From Hamiltosporidium magnivora (Eukaryota > Microsporidia > Dubosqiidae), in NCBI GenBank assembly GCA_004325065.1, contig PITI01000023.1:1-33925 (forward strand): a DNA stretch of 33,925 nucleotides, in the 5' to 3' direction. A model generated the notes under the pieces. It was given only the letters and a program-made list of their open reading frames with translations. It was not told where the DNA came from and did not search any database. Every line of letters starts with the position of its first letter. The stretch's first letter is position 1. A program made the translations under genes and the position numbers. This document shows, piece after piece, positions 21,876-31,924 of the stretch.

Positions 21876-23384
21876 ATGAAATATCTGTTTAATATTTTAC
21901 TCATATTAAAGTGTATTAAGTTATCTAATTTTGAAAGAGAAGAATCTATTGATCAACTTGTTAAGAAAATAAGTGAGATGACTGTAAAGGAAGAAAATAG
22001 AGTTATTTTATAAAATTTGAGTCATAAATTTTCTATTACTTTACTTGTTTTTAAAGGAATAAATGCATCGTTTTGTGTGCCTATTTTTAGTTGTGATAGA
22101 GAAGAATTAAAAGTTTTTAATAAGGAAAACAATTCGGCAGTAAGTTTAAAAAAACATAAATTTAATAATCTGTTCTGTAAAAAAATAATTGAAAGGTTGA
22201 TAAGAAGCAATATATTTATATTTCCAGGTTTTGTAAATATTGAAAAACTTAAAGAATCATTATAAAATATGAAGAAGAAACTTGCCTGTGTGAAGGATCA
22301 TCAGATTTACAAAAAAATATTTTTTTAATTTTATCAGAGAATATACCAACAAAATCGATAAATTGATTACAAATTCTGAAACGGATATTTATTTTATTAG
22401 ACATATTATCAAGAATGAAACTATGGAAATAAAAATGAAATCTTCATTTAAGAAAACTGAAGAAAACGAATCGATTGAAGTAAAGAAGTTCAAAATGAGT
22501 TGAAAAGTAAGAATGTAGATATTCCACAGTTTATGATGTTTTTGATATATAATTCACAAGTAAAAGACTTAGCAGATAAGGAATATGAAATTATAAATTT
22601 GTTATCAGATATTTCAGAAGATTTTGTTGAGAAAATATTTCACAAGTTTGTATATCTGTGTTTTCCATCATTAAATTCTAAATTTTTAGAAAAGAATAAA
22701 CAGGTTGATGAAGTAAAGAATCTAATTTTGTCTTTTATTTCTAAAAAATTTATTGAGATACATAATAATTCTAAGAATATTTTTACGACCATAAAATATA
22801 TTTTTGAAAATTGTTTTTTTAAATTCTGGACTTTTTATCTGCAAAATCGAGAAGAATTCCAAAGATTTCTTTGTAATCCAGAAGAGGTTTTAAATAGCTA
22901 TCGCGTAAAATTAAGAAAACCAATTTTTTATATCAATGTACATTTCAAAACCAAATCGGTACGTTTACTTGCTTCAAAAATCGAACGATATACGGTTTTT
23001 TTAGATCGATACATTAAATTGATTTCTTAAACATTTTTCTCGACTATAAATACGATTTTAGAAAACATTTACATTGATTTTGAGAAAAACGAATCTGAAA
23101 AAACCTGCGAAGAAAAAAATTCAATCGCAGCAGATAAACTAAGAGAAAAATTATGTGAATATTTGTTAAACAACAAAGAAAACATGTGTGATTTATTAAA
23201 AAAAGTTTTAGGTGGCTACGTTTCTTTTGATGAGGATAAGAATCTAGGAATTTATGAAGAATTTGACAACATTTTGAGTAATTTTTTTTCATAAAACTGG
23301 TCTTTTTATAAGTACTTGATGAAAAATCCAAATTTCTTGCTCAATATGTTACTCCAAATTATTTTATGTTTTAATTCAATGTGA
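21876..23384 (+). pseudogene. Decayed secreted-protein gene B (about 503 codons)
   Basis: It starts with a signal-peptide-like segment (MKYLFNILLILKCIKLS) at 21876. That frame meets TAA at 22011 but continues coding-like through 22017-22262 to a TAA at 22263. The coding signal then shifts frame (EEETCLCEGSSDLQKNIFLI from 22271), shifts again near 22355 (ITNSETDIYFIRHIIK), and returns to the first frame near 22480, running to TAA 23028-23030. Beyond it the same frame stays coding-like (LENIYIDFEKNESE...) to TAA 23292-23294, and then to TGA 23382-23384. The pieces at 22017 and 22500 begin with TTG and are not independent genes. A pattern FW(T/S)FY...N(R/P)xxF near 22825 recurs as NWSFY near 23295, hinting at an internal repeat. 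Family unknown. Decay is the simplest reading; indel sequencing errors may add to it. Confidence 0.68.
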
Positions 23385-24702
23385 TTCGATTAAATGAATG
23401 AAAAAAACAAATTTTTATAAAATGAGATAATTAGTGAATAAACTGTATTTTATTTTTAAAAAATATTTCTATATAATATTAAACTTGATATAAATTTTAC
23501 ATAATTATTTACTGATCAAATATAAAAGGAAAGTTCGATAAAATAAAGCAAATAAAAATAACTGAAATACTCTATTTAACAAAAATATATTTCTCATATA
23601 TTAAAATATTTAAGATTATACTTTGTGTAATATTATAAACATAAATATTTAAACCTGAATCCTTTATACCAATCATTTGACTCAACTAGCATGTTTAATT
23701 CATATTTGTTAATATATTCAGGAATTAATGAGAATTTTTAGACAAACAAAGGCGAAATTTATAAAAAAATGTCTTAGATGATACAAAGAGAGATGAAAAT
23801 CCGATAAAAATAAAAAAATCGAGCCAGATTCAACACAAGGCTATATTGTGGTCAAAGGTGTGCAACCAACCAAAGAGAAGTAGACATTAACACTTAATCA
23901 AACATCTGAATGAATTTATTTTATTTTTTTTATTAGAAACGAATTAAACAACTGAATCAAATCTTAAAAATCTCTAAATAATTATTCCTTGACGTATTTA
24001 AGGCGCCTAATACATAAAATAATTGAACTTGAAGGTTTACTACAGAATATTCTAAGGAGCGAGCAACCATGATATTTTTCTCTCCGTATGACACCGAAAA
24101 TAATCACATTTTTTATTTTGATTCTTCTGGCGAAAGCTCATGAACTAATTAAATTTTTGTAATCATATACATTTACAGTAAGCTTTCAACAGATATACAA
24201 GCCCTTGATTATTCCTAGTATAACTAAAGGCTCCTTTATTTTCATTTCCAGAAATTTTAAATGATAAGAGAAAAGAAAGAAAAGGCAGCCATTTCGCTTA
24301 TCACTTATAATATTTACAGGTTTTATTTGGTATTATTCACGGATATAAGATTTTGAATGCAAAATGGGCATTGAACCAGAAAGCTTTCGGGTTTATTGTT
24401 TGGTAGCGATATACCGAGTTTATTAATCAAAGCGAAAAATAATTCGCTGTTTCAATATTAGTGTCACGGTTTTATAGCCTCCATTTTTCTTTGTGACACA
24501 GAGCCTCGTTTTTACCATAAACCTTAATATTTTTATGCCCTTTAATAGGTTATGAATCGATTTGAATCCCATACGTACTCATATATCCTATTTATTTCTA
24601 GTCGTTCCTGTATGTTTCCAACTTCAACTTCTCACTGGTTATTCCCTATCCATTCAATTACACATTTAACCGAAGTTTAAACGGTATAAAGATGTGTTAA
24701 AT
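23385..24702. other. Intergenic region, no firm feature
   Basis: AT-rich up to about 23800, then more balanced in composition. A 7-base inverted pair (gtgtcac at 24461, gtgacac at 24493) encloses a short spacer and could form a weak hairpin. The more balanced part at 23800-25300 suggests further old inserted elements that I cannot classify. Confidence 0.4.
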
Positions 24703-25011
24703 ATGAAGATAATATCAAATAATTTCTTTTTGCTTTCTGCTTCTGTATTTTGTAGATTTTTTTTGCTTCTTATGTTTGCAAGGCAAATTGCATTTTTAAT
24801 CACAGCTCTAACACTGGACGAGATTATGCCATGTCGAGTAATCAAGGCTTTCTATTCAGGCTTTTCGTTTCCTTTAAATTTTCATATTAGACATGGGAAT
24901 GAAGGTGAGTTGAACACAATTCCAAAACTTGTAAGCTTTCCAAACAGAAATGAAAAGGGGGCTTTAAAACCACATTTAAACAAAAATAACACACGGAATA
25001 AAAAGTGTTAA
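24703..25011 (+). CDS. Dubious 102-codon reading frame with hydrophobic N-terminus
   Basis: The ATG at 24703 opens a frame whose first 40 residues are hydrophobic (NNFFLLSASVFCRFFLLLMF), followed by a basic, Asn/Lys-rich tail ending at TAA 25009-25011. It could be a short secreted or membrane protein. However, there is no recognised domain, the region around it looks like old element debris, and the base composition differs from the clear genes here. I list it only because the frame is complete with an ATG; a chance frame is equally likely. Confidence 0.2.
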   Translation: MKIISNNFFLLSASVFCRFFLLLMFARQIAFLITALTLDEIMPCRVIKAFYSGFSFPLNFHIRHGNEGELNTIPKLVSFPNRNEKGALKPHLNKNNTRNKKC

Positions 25012-25286
25012 GAAGAAAAGAGAATTATGAACAGTAAACGAGACATTTTAATTTGCTCATATATGATATTTGCTTCAAATTACGCAGTAATTTTGATGAG
25101 CAGTTTCAGATCAGAGACCATCTTGAATAAGACTATTATTTAGAAGCCCGCTCCTTTCCCTACGGATAGAACACAATCTAACGATGAATCATAGCTTCAC
25201 CAAGTTATAACCGTTCCAAAGACAATTTTCTTTTGAATGGTTAGGTTGTGAGCCTCACGCAAATTTTCTGAACGAAAGGTAAAGAG

Positions 25287-25360
25287 GTCACCAACTGGGG
25301 ATCGAACCCGGCCCTTCGGAGTTAAATTCCGATATCCTCACCACTGAATAAGACTATTGA
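25287..25360 (-). tRNA. tRNA-like sequence, Glu-like body with UUA anticodon (probable pseudogene)
   Basis: On the minus strand a cloverleaf-like sequence is visible. A 7-base acceptor pairing (25354-25360 with 25288-25294) has one mismatch and wobble pairs. The D-arm is ATTC/GGAT around AGTGGTGA. The anticodon stem TCGGA/TCCGA is perfect, with loop ATTTAAC, a 4-base variable loop follows, and the T-arm CCGGG/CCCAG (one mismatch) carries the canonical loop TTCGATC. The A and B boxes (AGTGGTGAGGAT, GGGTTCGATCC) resemble eukaryotic tRNA-Glu. The anticodon at 25323-25325 reads UUA, which would decode UAA. Two extra bases between the acceptor and D-arms, the mismatches and the lack of a T-run terminator point to a degenerate copy or a tRNA-derived element. 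Confidence 0.45.
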
Positions 25361-25690
25361 CGAAACAAAATAGGCATAATGCCATACATATCGATGTATG
25401 GCAAAAAACTTTAAATTGCGGAAAAAAGCTGAAGCATTCTTAAGAGACATAAGCAGGTAAAATAATTCAAACTAAAGCATAGGTGATTCACTTTTTTCTC
25501 CAGCTGGCACAAATAAAACTACTAGCAAAATATGATCTCTTTGTGATGAAATTTGTAGCTTTTTTTTTGGGGGGGGGTGTGTACTTGAAAAAAAAACAAC
25601 CAATATTATTAGAACCTTAATCTTAGTTACGCACACAAAAAGTAGGTCTCAATCAAAGACGATTAACCAGACTTCATAATCAAAAAAATA
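25361..25690. other. Spacer with T9G9 homopolymer junction
   Basis: No gene seen. At about 25561-25579 a run of T is followed directly by a run of nine G and then TGTGT, which is conspicuous in such AT-rich DNA. Confidence 0.5.
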
Positions 25691-25694
25691 TTTT

Positions 25695-25960
25695 AAATTT
25701 CTATTTGATAGGTTCGGTGTTCCTGTGCTCATACGATTTGATAACGTCTCTAAATATAAAAATTGTTGCTGAAACACTCTGGACTACTCAAGTATTTTAT
25801 TATAAATAGAAAAAACACACGAAAAAAGCGCAGGTTAAGTGAAGCGTGCAAGTTACACTATAAATATATAGCCGGTAATCATCAGACAAAACACTAGAGA
25901 AACATATCAAGGAACATGATTGATGCTTGTATGATACGAAAAAATTCGAACTATCATATG
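25695..25960 (+). mobile_element. Possible LTR-retrotransposon integrase relic
   Basis: From 25698 the plus strand reads FLFDRFGVPVLIRFDNVSKY before TGA at 25770. This resembles the integrase core block FGxPxxIxSDNGxxF of Ty3/gypsy-type elements, including the aspartate of the DDE triad (FDN in place of SDN). Further downstream, shifted fragments such as TKH*RNIS and SKTLEKHI-like strings could be the rest, but they are too degenerate to trust. No long terminal repeats were found. Identification rests on a single motif. Confidence 0.3.
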
Positions 25961-27092
25961 GATACAAACAATATTAATCATTGACCAAAACCTTTGGTAT
26001 CTACTTTCGGGTGCATAATAGCCTACTTCAACTCGAGTAAAATAATGTTCTCGTTTGAATGGAGTTCGGTTTCGGATATTACTAATAAAAAATTAGAATA
26101 AAGTATGCAATTTTAGAATTTTCAATTGATTTGAATAACAAGTCAAATGAATAATCAGCTTTGCAATTTCCAGAATAACCAATAACATTGAAAACTATAG
26201 AAAAGCTTCAGCATAGGTAGCAATGGGTTATAAAATTATATAAAACGAAAATTCAAATGACATAAGATGAATATTTCATTTATAATAATGGTTTGAAAAA
26301 AAAAGATCTTGAATTGAATAAGACGAAATATACTTTCTTTAAACGTTTTTCATATGTATTTGGGGTTTAAAAATAACCATCTTAACGAACACCATGGTCT
26401 AATAAAAGGCGATTAAAGGGATGAAAGAACCATTTAAATGTTTAAAAAGCCTAATAAATTTTATTTTACTTTCCTTGCAATTTGATATTTAATTTTTTTA
26501 TATGAAATTTTGAACTTGAAAGTATAAAGGTTTGGAGAGCGTTCTAGCGAATCCTTTTTAGAAAATACGATTACTGCTATATAATTTAAATCGATTGGAA
26601 TTAAATTAGAAAAATCTGGCTCTCATTTTCAACTGCTTGTGATTTATACTGAAATAAAAGACGGTTTGCCATATAGAAAATACATAAGAAAATGCAAAAG
26701 TTTTTTAGGGATTAGAAGAAGAGTTTTATTGATCGCAATCAACAATATTTTGTCTTAATTCTTAATTCAAATAGTTAATAAATTCAATTTCTAAATGGTG
26801 AAATAGGATGTTAGAGGTGGTATGTTAGAATTTACCTTCAAAACAGGTGTGGCCAAATTAAATAAAAAATTCGAAAAGAAAAGTAACTAGATGGGGTATT
26901 TTCTAAAATTAGTTAGCTTAGGTCGGCGTTTTAGCGAAGATATAGTAAAAAACTTTGAAGAGAATTTTCTCGGGTATCGATGAGAATACAATCTATAATA
27001 TATATCATTGCTCCATATATATGAAAGAGGCGAGATGGAGTTAAGACCATCATGATTTGAATTTTTTTATGACTATACATGAAAATCATCCA
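25961..27092. other. Intergenic region, no firm feature
   Basis: AT-rich sequence with frequent stops. A 57-codon open stretch near 26590-26758 (IYTEIKDGLPYRKYIRKCKS) is mildly protein-like and might be retroelement debris, but I cannot assign it. Confidence 0.35.
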
Positions 27093-27320
27093 CCATGTTA
27101 GGAGCAGAATTGGCTTGGTGTATTTTCTGCTTGTCGTAAGATGCGACTAAAAGAGACTGATCTTCCATGTTGGGGTAGGGCTAACAACCACACTTTAAAA
27201 CTACCTTGTTACGAAACCCGATAAGCAAACAAATCCACCGGGAAAAGACCGGTAGGCGGTATTACTAGGGAGGCCAAAGCTCGCACAGAGCTATAGTGCC
27301 AAGAATGAATGAATACACGA
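27093..27320 (+). repeat. SINE-like dispersed repeat, copy B
   Basis: Second copy of the family at 8606-8840, same orientation. Shared blocks: ctgcttgtcgtaaga (27129), gcgact, accttgttacgaaa (27203), a hairpin region ccaccgg...ccggtagg (27236-27257), attacta, gctcgcaca, tagtgcc and the tail aagaatgaatgaat. The hairpin has changed bases on both sides relative to copy A while keeping pairing potential. The 3' simple repeat suggests retroposition. Confidence 0.72.
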
Positions 27321-27598
27321 GAATATTTTTAGAATAATTTTTTTAGAAGCAATACAATGATGCTACGTGTACTAGCTTTAAAGTACACGGATCTGTATAA
27401 ACTATTTTATCAATAAACATAACCATATATTAACATTGTTATTCAAAAATATCTAAGACTTTGATTGATAAAATATAAAGCTCGTTTCAAATAATAATTA
27501 TTCCTTATCGATATACGATGTTCTATATGTTTGATTTTTCGAAGGTAACCGATCTTAATATTTTGTAAAAACAATTTCAAATTATTTAAAAATTAAAG
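27321..27598. other. Short AT-rich spacer
   Basis: No feature recognised between the SINE-like copy and the short frame at 27599. Confidence 0.5.
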
Positions 27599-27799
27599 AT
27601 GATTTCTGTTTTAGTATTAGATTTAATTAAAGAGAATGTTCAATTAAAAAATTTAAATATAAAAACCTCAAATCCTAATCTGGGTGAGTCAACATATTTA
27701 GAGAAAAAAATTTTAGATTTATATAAAACAGTCAATTTTTCAAAAATGAAATATATAATCTTCGAAGTGATATATTTTTACATTCCAAATAATATTTAA
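27599..27799 (+). CDS. Short 66-codon frame upstream of the 661-residue gene
   Basis: ATG-to-TAA frame on the same strand as, and about 110 bases before, the gene at 27909. The product would be a small Lys/Asn/Leu-rich polypeptide with no signal peptide or recognised domain (ends FEVIYFYIPNNI). Spacing and strand fit an independent small gene or the remnant of a former larger one; chance is also possible at this base composition. Confidence 0.25.
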   Translation: MISVLVLDLIKENVQLKNLNIKTSNPNLGESTYLEKKILDLYKTVNFSKMKYIIFEVIYFYIPNNI

Positions 27800-27902
27800 T
27801 CTAGAAAAATAAAATTGATAAAATACTTTGCGATTATAAATTTTTTTGTATGGTTGCAAATTATTTAATTTTCATTTATTTAATACAACTGAAACACCTT
27901 AG

Positions 27903-27906
27903 CCCC
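27903..27906 (+). promoter_or_regulatory. CCC-type motif next to start codon
   Basis: CCCC lies two bases before the ATG at 27909 (agccccaaATG) in otherwise AT-rich flanks. Short CCC or GGG motifs immediately upstream of start codons are known from microsporidian genes and are linked to transcription starts with very short leaders. A similar CCC directly precedes the presumed lost start of pseudogene A (12404-12406). Function here is inferred from position only. Confidence 0.4.
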
Positions 27907-27908
27907 AA

Positions 27909-29894
27909 ATGGTAAGAAATATATATTATATTACTTTTTTAATAAAATATGTATATTCTTCAAGGTATGATATTTATAGAAAACCACGGGCTTATATCGA
28001 TGGAGAAGAAGATTATTGGTATGAAAACACCCAAGGCTATCAAAGCTTGCAAGAGCCTAAAGAAATATCGTTAAGCATATTATTTAGAAGCCCGACCCGA
28101 GAAACTCATACTACCTCACACCTAAGAAATGAAAGTTTCGATGATCAATATATGTATGCAAATAGGCATGAGTACCGCCCTCAACAACTATTTTTTCCAC
28201 CATATGGTGAACATACGTACAAAACATCTAGAACACATTTTAGATTTGAGGAAACTTTTGAGTATGAAGAATCTTCGAGGAGAAAACAAAGAAATCGATA
28301 TCTTCCATATTATAGGGAAGAGAAGAAACATAGAAACCCTGGTTCAGATTTTGAAGAGATGCGTTTTCGCGCATCGAGAGATAATTCTTTCGATTACAAA
28401 CTAAAAGAAGAACTAAATGAAAGATATGAGTCATATAATCCTAGAAATCTAGACGAACGATATCATACTGAGAGATCTGATATCTACATCGAGAATGGCC
28501 TTCATAATACAGAACAGAAATCAAAATTTTGCAATCCAATTTACGAGAACTCAAATATTAAAGATGAAGACTACGTAGAATCATATAATTGCACAGAATT
28601 CCGAGATAAAAACGGATTAAAGATAGAAAAGCAGGATTTTTGCTCTACCATGGAACTATATCTTTCCAAAATAAAAACGTCCAGTAAAATAATCGATACC
28701 CATGGTAAAAATTATGCAATATTAGAAAACTTAGTAACAGAATATATAGGATTTTCAGATATTCAATTCTTTATCGAGGGTGATTTTTCAATAGACGGAT
28801 ATGTTTTAAAAGCCGATAATGCTCTCTTTTTCGAATTAATTGATCATATAGCAGCCAATGAAAATGGTTTCTGGTCACAAATTGATTCCGATGCAATGAT
28901 AAAATATCTGGCTGAAAAACTAAAAGAATCGGTAGAGAGGTATGATTTTTGTAAACCATGTTCCCCGTTACTATCATATGCTAAAAATATCGTAAATTTA
29001 AAATATTTTATAAAAAGTATAATTAAAGAAGACATAAATTTAGTTAAAAATTCATGCCTTTGGATTCTACTTCTGAAAACCGCAGAATCACTTTGTAATG
29101 TCCAACCAAATAAAATAGTGTGCGATAAAAACATTATTGGTGAAGTTCTTTCCAAAGAACATAAAGATTTCGATATGTATAATGGAGATAAAAATGCATT
29201 TCTTGTTCTAAAAAGACTATACATGGTTTATGACAAAATAGCAAGAAAAATTTTCCGGATGACTAAGATTCCTGAAAATTACATTTACATGCTTGATTTC
29301 ATATTTATCAATGTTATATATAGAAATAAAGATATTCATATATCCCAGGGTGGATATATATATTTAAGCAGAGTAATTTCAGATTGTATTTTCCAAATGA
29401 ATCCAAAAATAATAATATTTTTCATTTCACAATTAAAAAACTTAGGAATTTCTAAGCTTAAGAAATTCGATTCCGTGTATTTAATTAACAATTTGCTTAT
29501 AACACTTTATAAAAACCCTCATAAAGTCGACAGTAAAATTCGACTTAATTTCAGACTTATGTATGAAAATATGATTGATTCTTATATTGAGTTATTTGAA
29601 AATGAGTTTTGTGGTTTAATTATTCTGCGTGATAAAGAAAGTCTTGTCAAAAACGAATTAAAACATATCGATCTTATTGTTCAAAAGCATAAAAACAAAA
29701 AGATATTTTTAGAACGTTTAGACTTAAAGGACTTAATCGATGTAGCACAAGACATTTGTGTTATGTTAAATCATTTTATAAAGGTTGGATTGAATAATGA
29801 GTTTTATTCTCAAAAATATATCCAAAAATCAACTAAAGATTGCAACAAAAGATTAAAGGCCATATTTAAAATCTTGGAAATCTATCCAGATTGA
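27909..29894 (+). CDS. Secreted orphan protein with Tyr/Arg/Glu-rich N-terminal region, 661 residues
   Basis: Intact ATG-to-TGA frame. Residues 1-18 form a probable short signal peptide (NIYYITFLIKYVYSS). Residues 19-240 are low-complexity and strongly charged, rich in Tyr, Arg, Glu and His, with runs such as EEKKHRN and YRPQQLFFPPYG, so probably disordered or adhesive. Residues 241-661 look helical and globular. There are 12 cysteines: 208, 228, 245, 348, 351, 383, 396, 405, 493, 568, 617 and 645. C348 and C351 form CKPC, which resembles a redox CxxC but has no thioredoxin-like context. No family is recognised. The architecture (signal, low-complexity linker, helical body) parallels the 527-residue protein, and DFCSTMELYLSKI here loosely resembles FDCKRLVLNLANI there. 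A CCCC motif lies next to the start codon. Secretion and a host-interface role are inference. Confidence 0.87.
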   Translation: MVRNIYYITFLIKYVYSSRYDIYRKPRAYIDGEEDYWYENTQGYQSLQEPKEISLSILFRSPTRETHTTSHLRNESFDDQYMYANRHEYRPQQLFFPPYGEHTYKTSRTHFRFEETFEYEESSRRKQRNRYLPYYREEKKHRNPGSDFEEMRFRASRDNSFDYKLKEELNERYESYNPRNLDERYHTERSDIYIENGLHNTEQKSKFCNPIYENSNIKDEDYVESYNCTEFRDKNGLKIEKQDFCSTMELYLSKIKTSSKIIDTHGKNYAILENLVTEYIGFSDIQFFIEGDFSIDGYVLKADNALFFELIDHIAANENGFWSQIDSDAMIKYLAEKLKESVERYDFCKPCSPLLSYAKNIVNLKYFIKSIIKEDINLVKNSCLWILLLKTAESLCNVQPNKIVCDKNIIGEVLSKEHKDFDMYNGDKNAFLVLKRLYMVYDKIARKIFRMTKIPENYIYMLDFIFINVIYRNKDIHISQGGYIYLSRVISDCIFQMNPKIIIFFISQLKNLGISKLKKFDSVYLINNLLITLYKNPHKVDSKIRLNFRLMYENMIDSYIELFENEFCGLIILRDKESLVKNELKHIDLIVQKHKNKKIFLERLDLKDLIDVAQDICVMLNHFIKVGLNNEFYSQKYIQKSTKDCNKRLKAIFKILEIYPD

Positions 29895-31924
29895 ACAAAG
29901 ATTAAAGTTTCTTTTGATATATTGAATTTAATCTTTTATGTTTATCTTTTTAACTATAATACCAATTGCCTAAGCATATAAACTCGAAATTGAAAACCAA
30001 TAAATGTATAAACTTTCTGTAATTGAATTAATTTGTGTTATATTTTTAACAAAATCATTGATTATAAATATTTCCACCCAAACATTTTCATATTTGTCCT
30101 AATTTTAATCGAAAAAATTCACCAATATTAGCAATATTATATTTCTCAATAGAATTTGTAGTTTAATAGAACGCTTTTCTTATCAGTAAATAATTTTTGG
30201 TTTTTATTTTACTTCTTCAAACCAAAGTAATTTTGCACTGGGTTTGTTTATTTAATCCGTTTTACTTCGAATTGATTTATATTTGGCGTTTTAGTCTATT
30301 CTTCTTCGAAATTAAAAATCAAAGTGTTTTTATGACTCGTTAAATCATAATTTGAAAGCCAAAACTTGCATCCTTAATTATAGAAAATTCTTACTCTATG
30401 TGCATATGTTTTGGGTATTTTATAAACAAATCGTGGTTTCCGCTTCCTATATCCCTTCCATGCTTCCTTTTTGCAACCTGTATAAAAATTTGACTTTGAT
30501 ATTACTTAAATTGCCTATAAAAATACATGGTTTAGAACCGCCTTTTTAATATTAGTTAAGAAATATGATTGTTTACATTCTTATTCGAAGCTTAGGTTTT
30601 TAAATTTAGATTCTAACTATTTCAATGTTGTTGCAATCAATTTATTTATTCTGGATAATAGCATTTCTTCTAAAAATTGAATTAGAAAGTTAAGTTAATT
30701 TAAGACAATTTAGGATAATTTTTATACTACCAGATCACAATAAATTATGCTACAATTTCTCTGGTTACTTTAAAAATTGACAGGATTTAAAAAGATAATG
30801 CTTCTGATGTGATTTTTGCCGTTTAGTTTGGCCTTATTCTCGACCCGTCTCTTGACCATTTTACCTATCAACGAACTTACATTTTTTTGGGTTTTTTCTT
30901 CTTAAACGTCATAGTTTATTCTATTTCCCCCGGCAAAAAATAAAAAAAGATATAATACAACATCATCCCCTCGAACTTATGCTAATGCCTTTATATTTGA
31001 AGTATAATTAAATTTCCATCTTTTTAATTGAATTCCTATATTCTATACACGCGGTTTTTGAAAAATTTCTTACTAAGAATTAAAACAAATTTTGTTGTTA
31101 TTTTGTTTTAGCCCCTCGTTGTGCTTTGTTGCATTTCCCTGTTTAAATTGCATTTATTAGGGCAAAAGCCTGTTACTAAAATTATTAAAAAAAGCTAAAT
31201 TTTTGAAAATCTGTTATTTAAAGTATATTCATTTAATAAACCATATTTTCTTTATCATTTAAATTTTCATTTTACTAGATTTTTAGATTTAACTATAAAG
31301 AGTGCGTATTAAAGGAAAAATAAAAAAAACCTATGGGCAGTAATTATATAAAGAAACAAAAAATAAATAAAATCCATCAACTTTAAAGTTTTTTAAGCAC
31401 TTTTTCCCAATTTATTTTGCAGATGTTTTTGAATTCGTTCTTTTTAGAATTTTTTTTACAAGTTTTTTTATAATTTTATTTTACAAGTTTTTAAATTAAA
31501 AGTTTCATTTATTCAAATCTTTTGAATAACCAAAAACTAGAAAACATACGAATTTTTTTCCAAGCTGATCGGATTCAGTTGATGTGATGACCTGCTGGAT
31601 TTTACTTTTGGCTGAGGTGAAACTCAGTAGAAGCTAATATAAGAGAGGTCGTCATAGACGACATTAAATGTTAGTTATTTTTCTAAAAAATACTATATAG
31701 ACCCGAGGATAAACGATGCAGCAAAATGAAAAATCGTTTCGTTGAACAAATATAAGTATTTGGTCTATCGAAAGGTCGGGGTACATTGACTCTAACAAAA
31801 CAACAGCCTGGATCAAATAGAAAATTTTAAAAATCCAAAAGAAAATTAGTCGAAAAAAACCCATATATAAGCATTTACCCGGGTTTAACGCAATATCTAT
31901 TTGCGAGAAGGAAAAGACACATAT
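29895..31924. other. Long AT-rich intergenic region
   Basis: About 2 kb downstream of the secreted-protein gene without a supported gene. The 65-codon frame at 30352-30549 begins with TTG and has no motif. A short plus-strand string IREVVIDDIK near 31638 resembles a segment that precedes the catalytic block in Merlin-type transposases. It lies about 320 bases before the relic at 31.98 kb, farther than expected, so it may be chance or a separate fragment. Confidence 0.45.

Noticed and set aside
22022..22210. 62-codon minus-strand frame
   Set aside because: Antisense shadow of pseudogene B.
22011..23294. Programmed stop-codon readthrough or a reassigned UAA codon
   Set aside because: Not adopted as the main explanation: frameshifts occur in the same locus, intact genes nearby use ordinary stops including TAG and TGA, and the tRNA-like sequence is imperfect. 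Kept only as a testable finding.
23044..23331. 95-codon minus-strand frame
   Set aside because: Antisense to the last coding-like segment of pseudogene B, which has the more protein-like composition.
28844..29224. 126-codon minus-strand frame
   Set aside because: Antisense shadow of the intact 661-residue gene.
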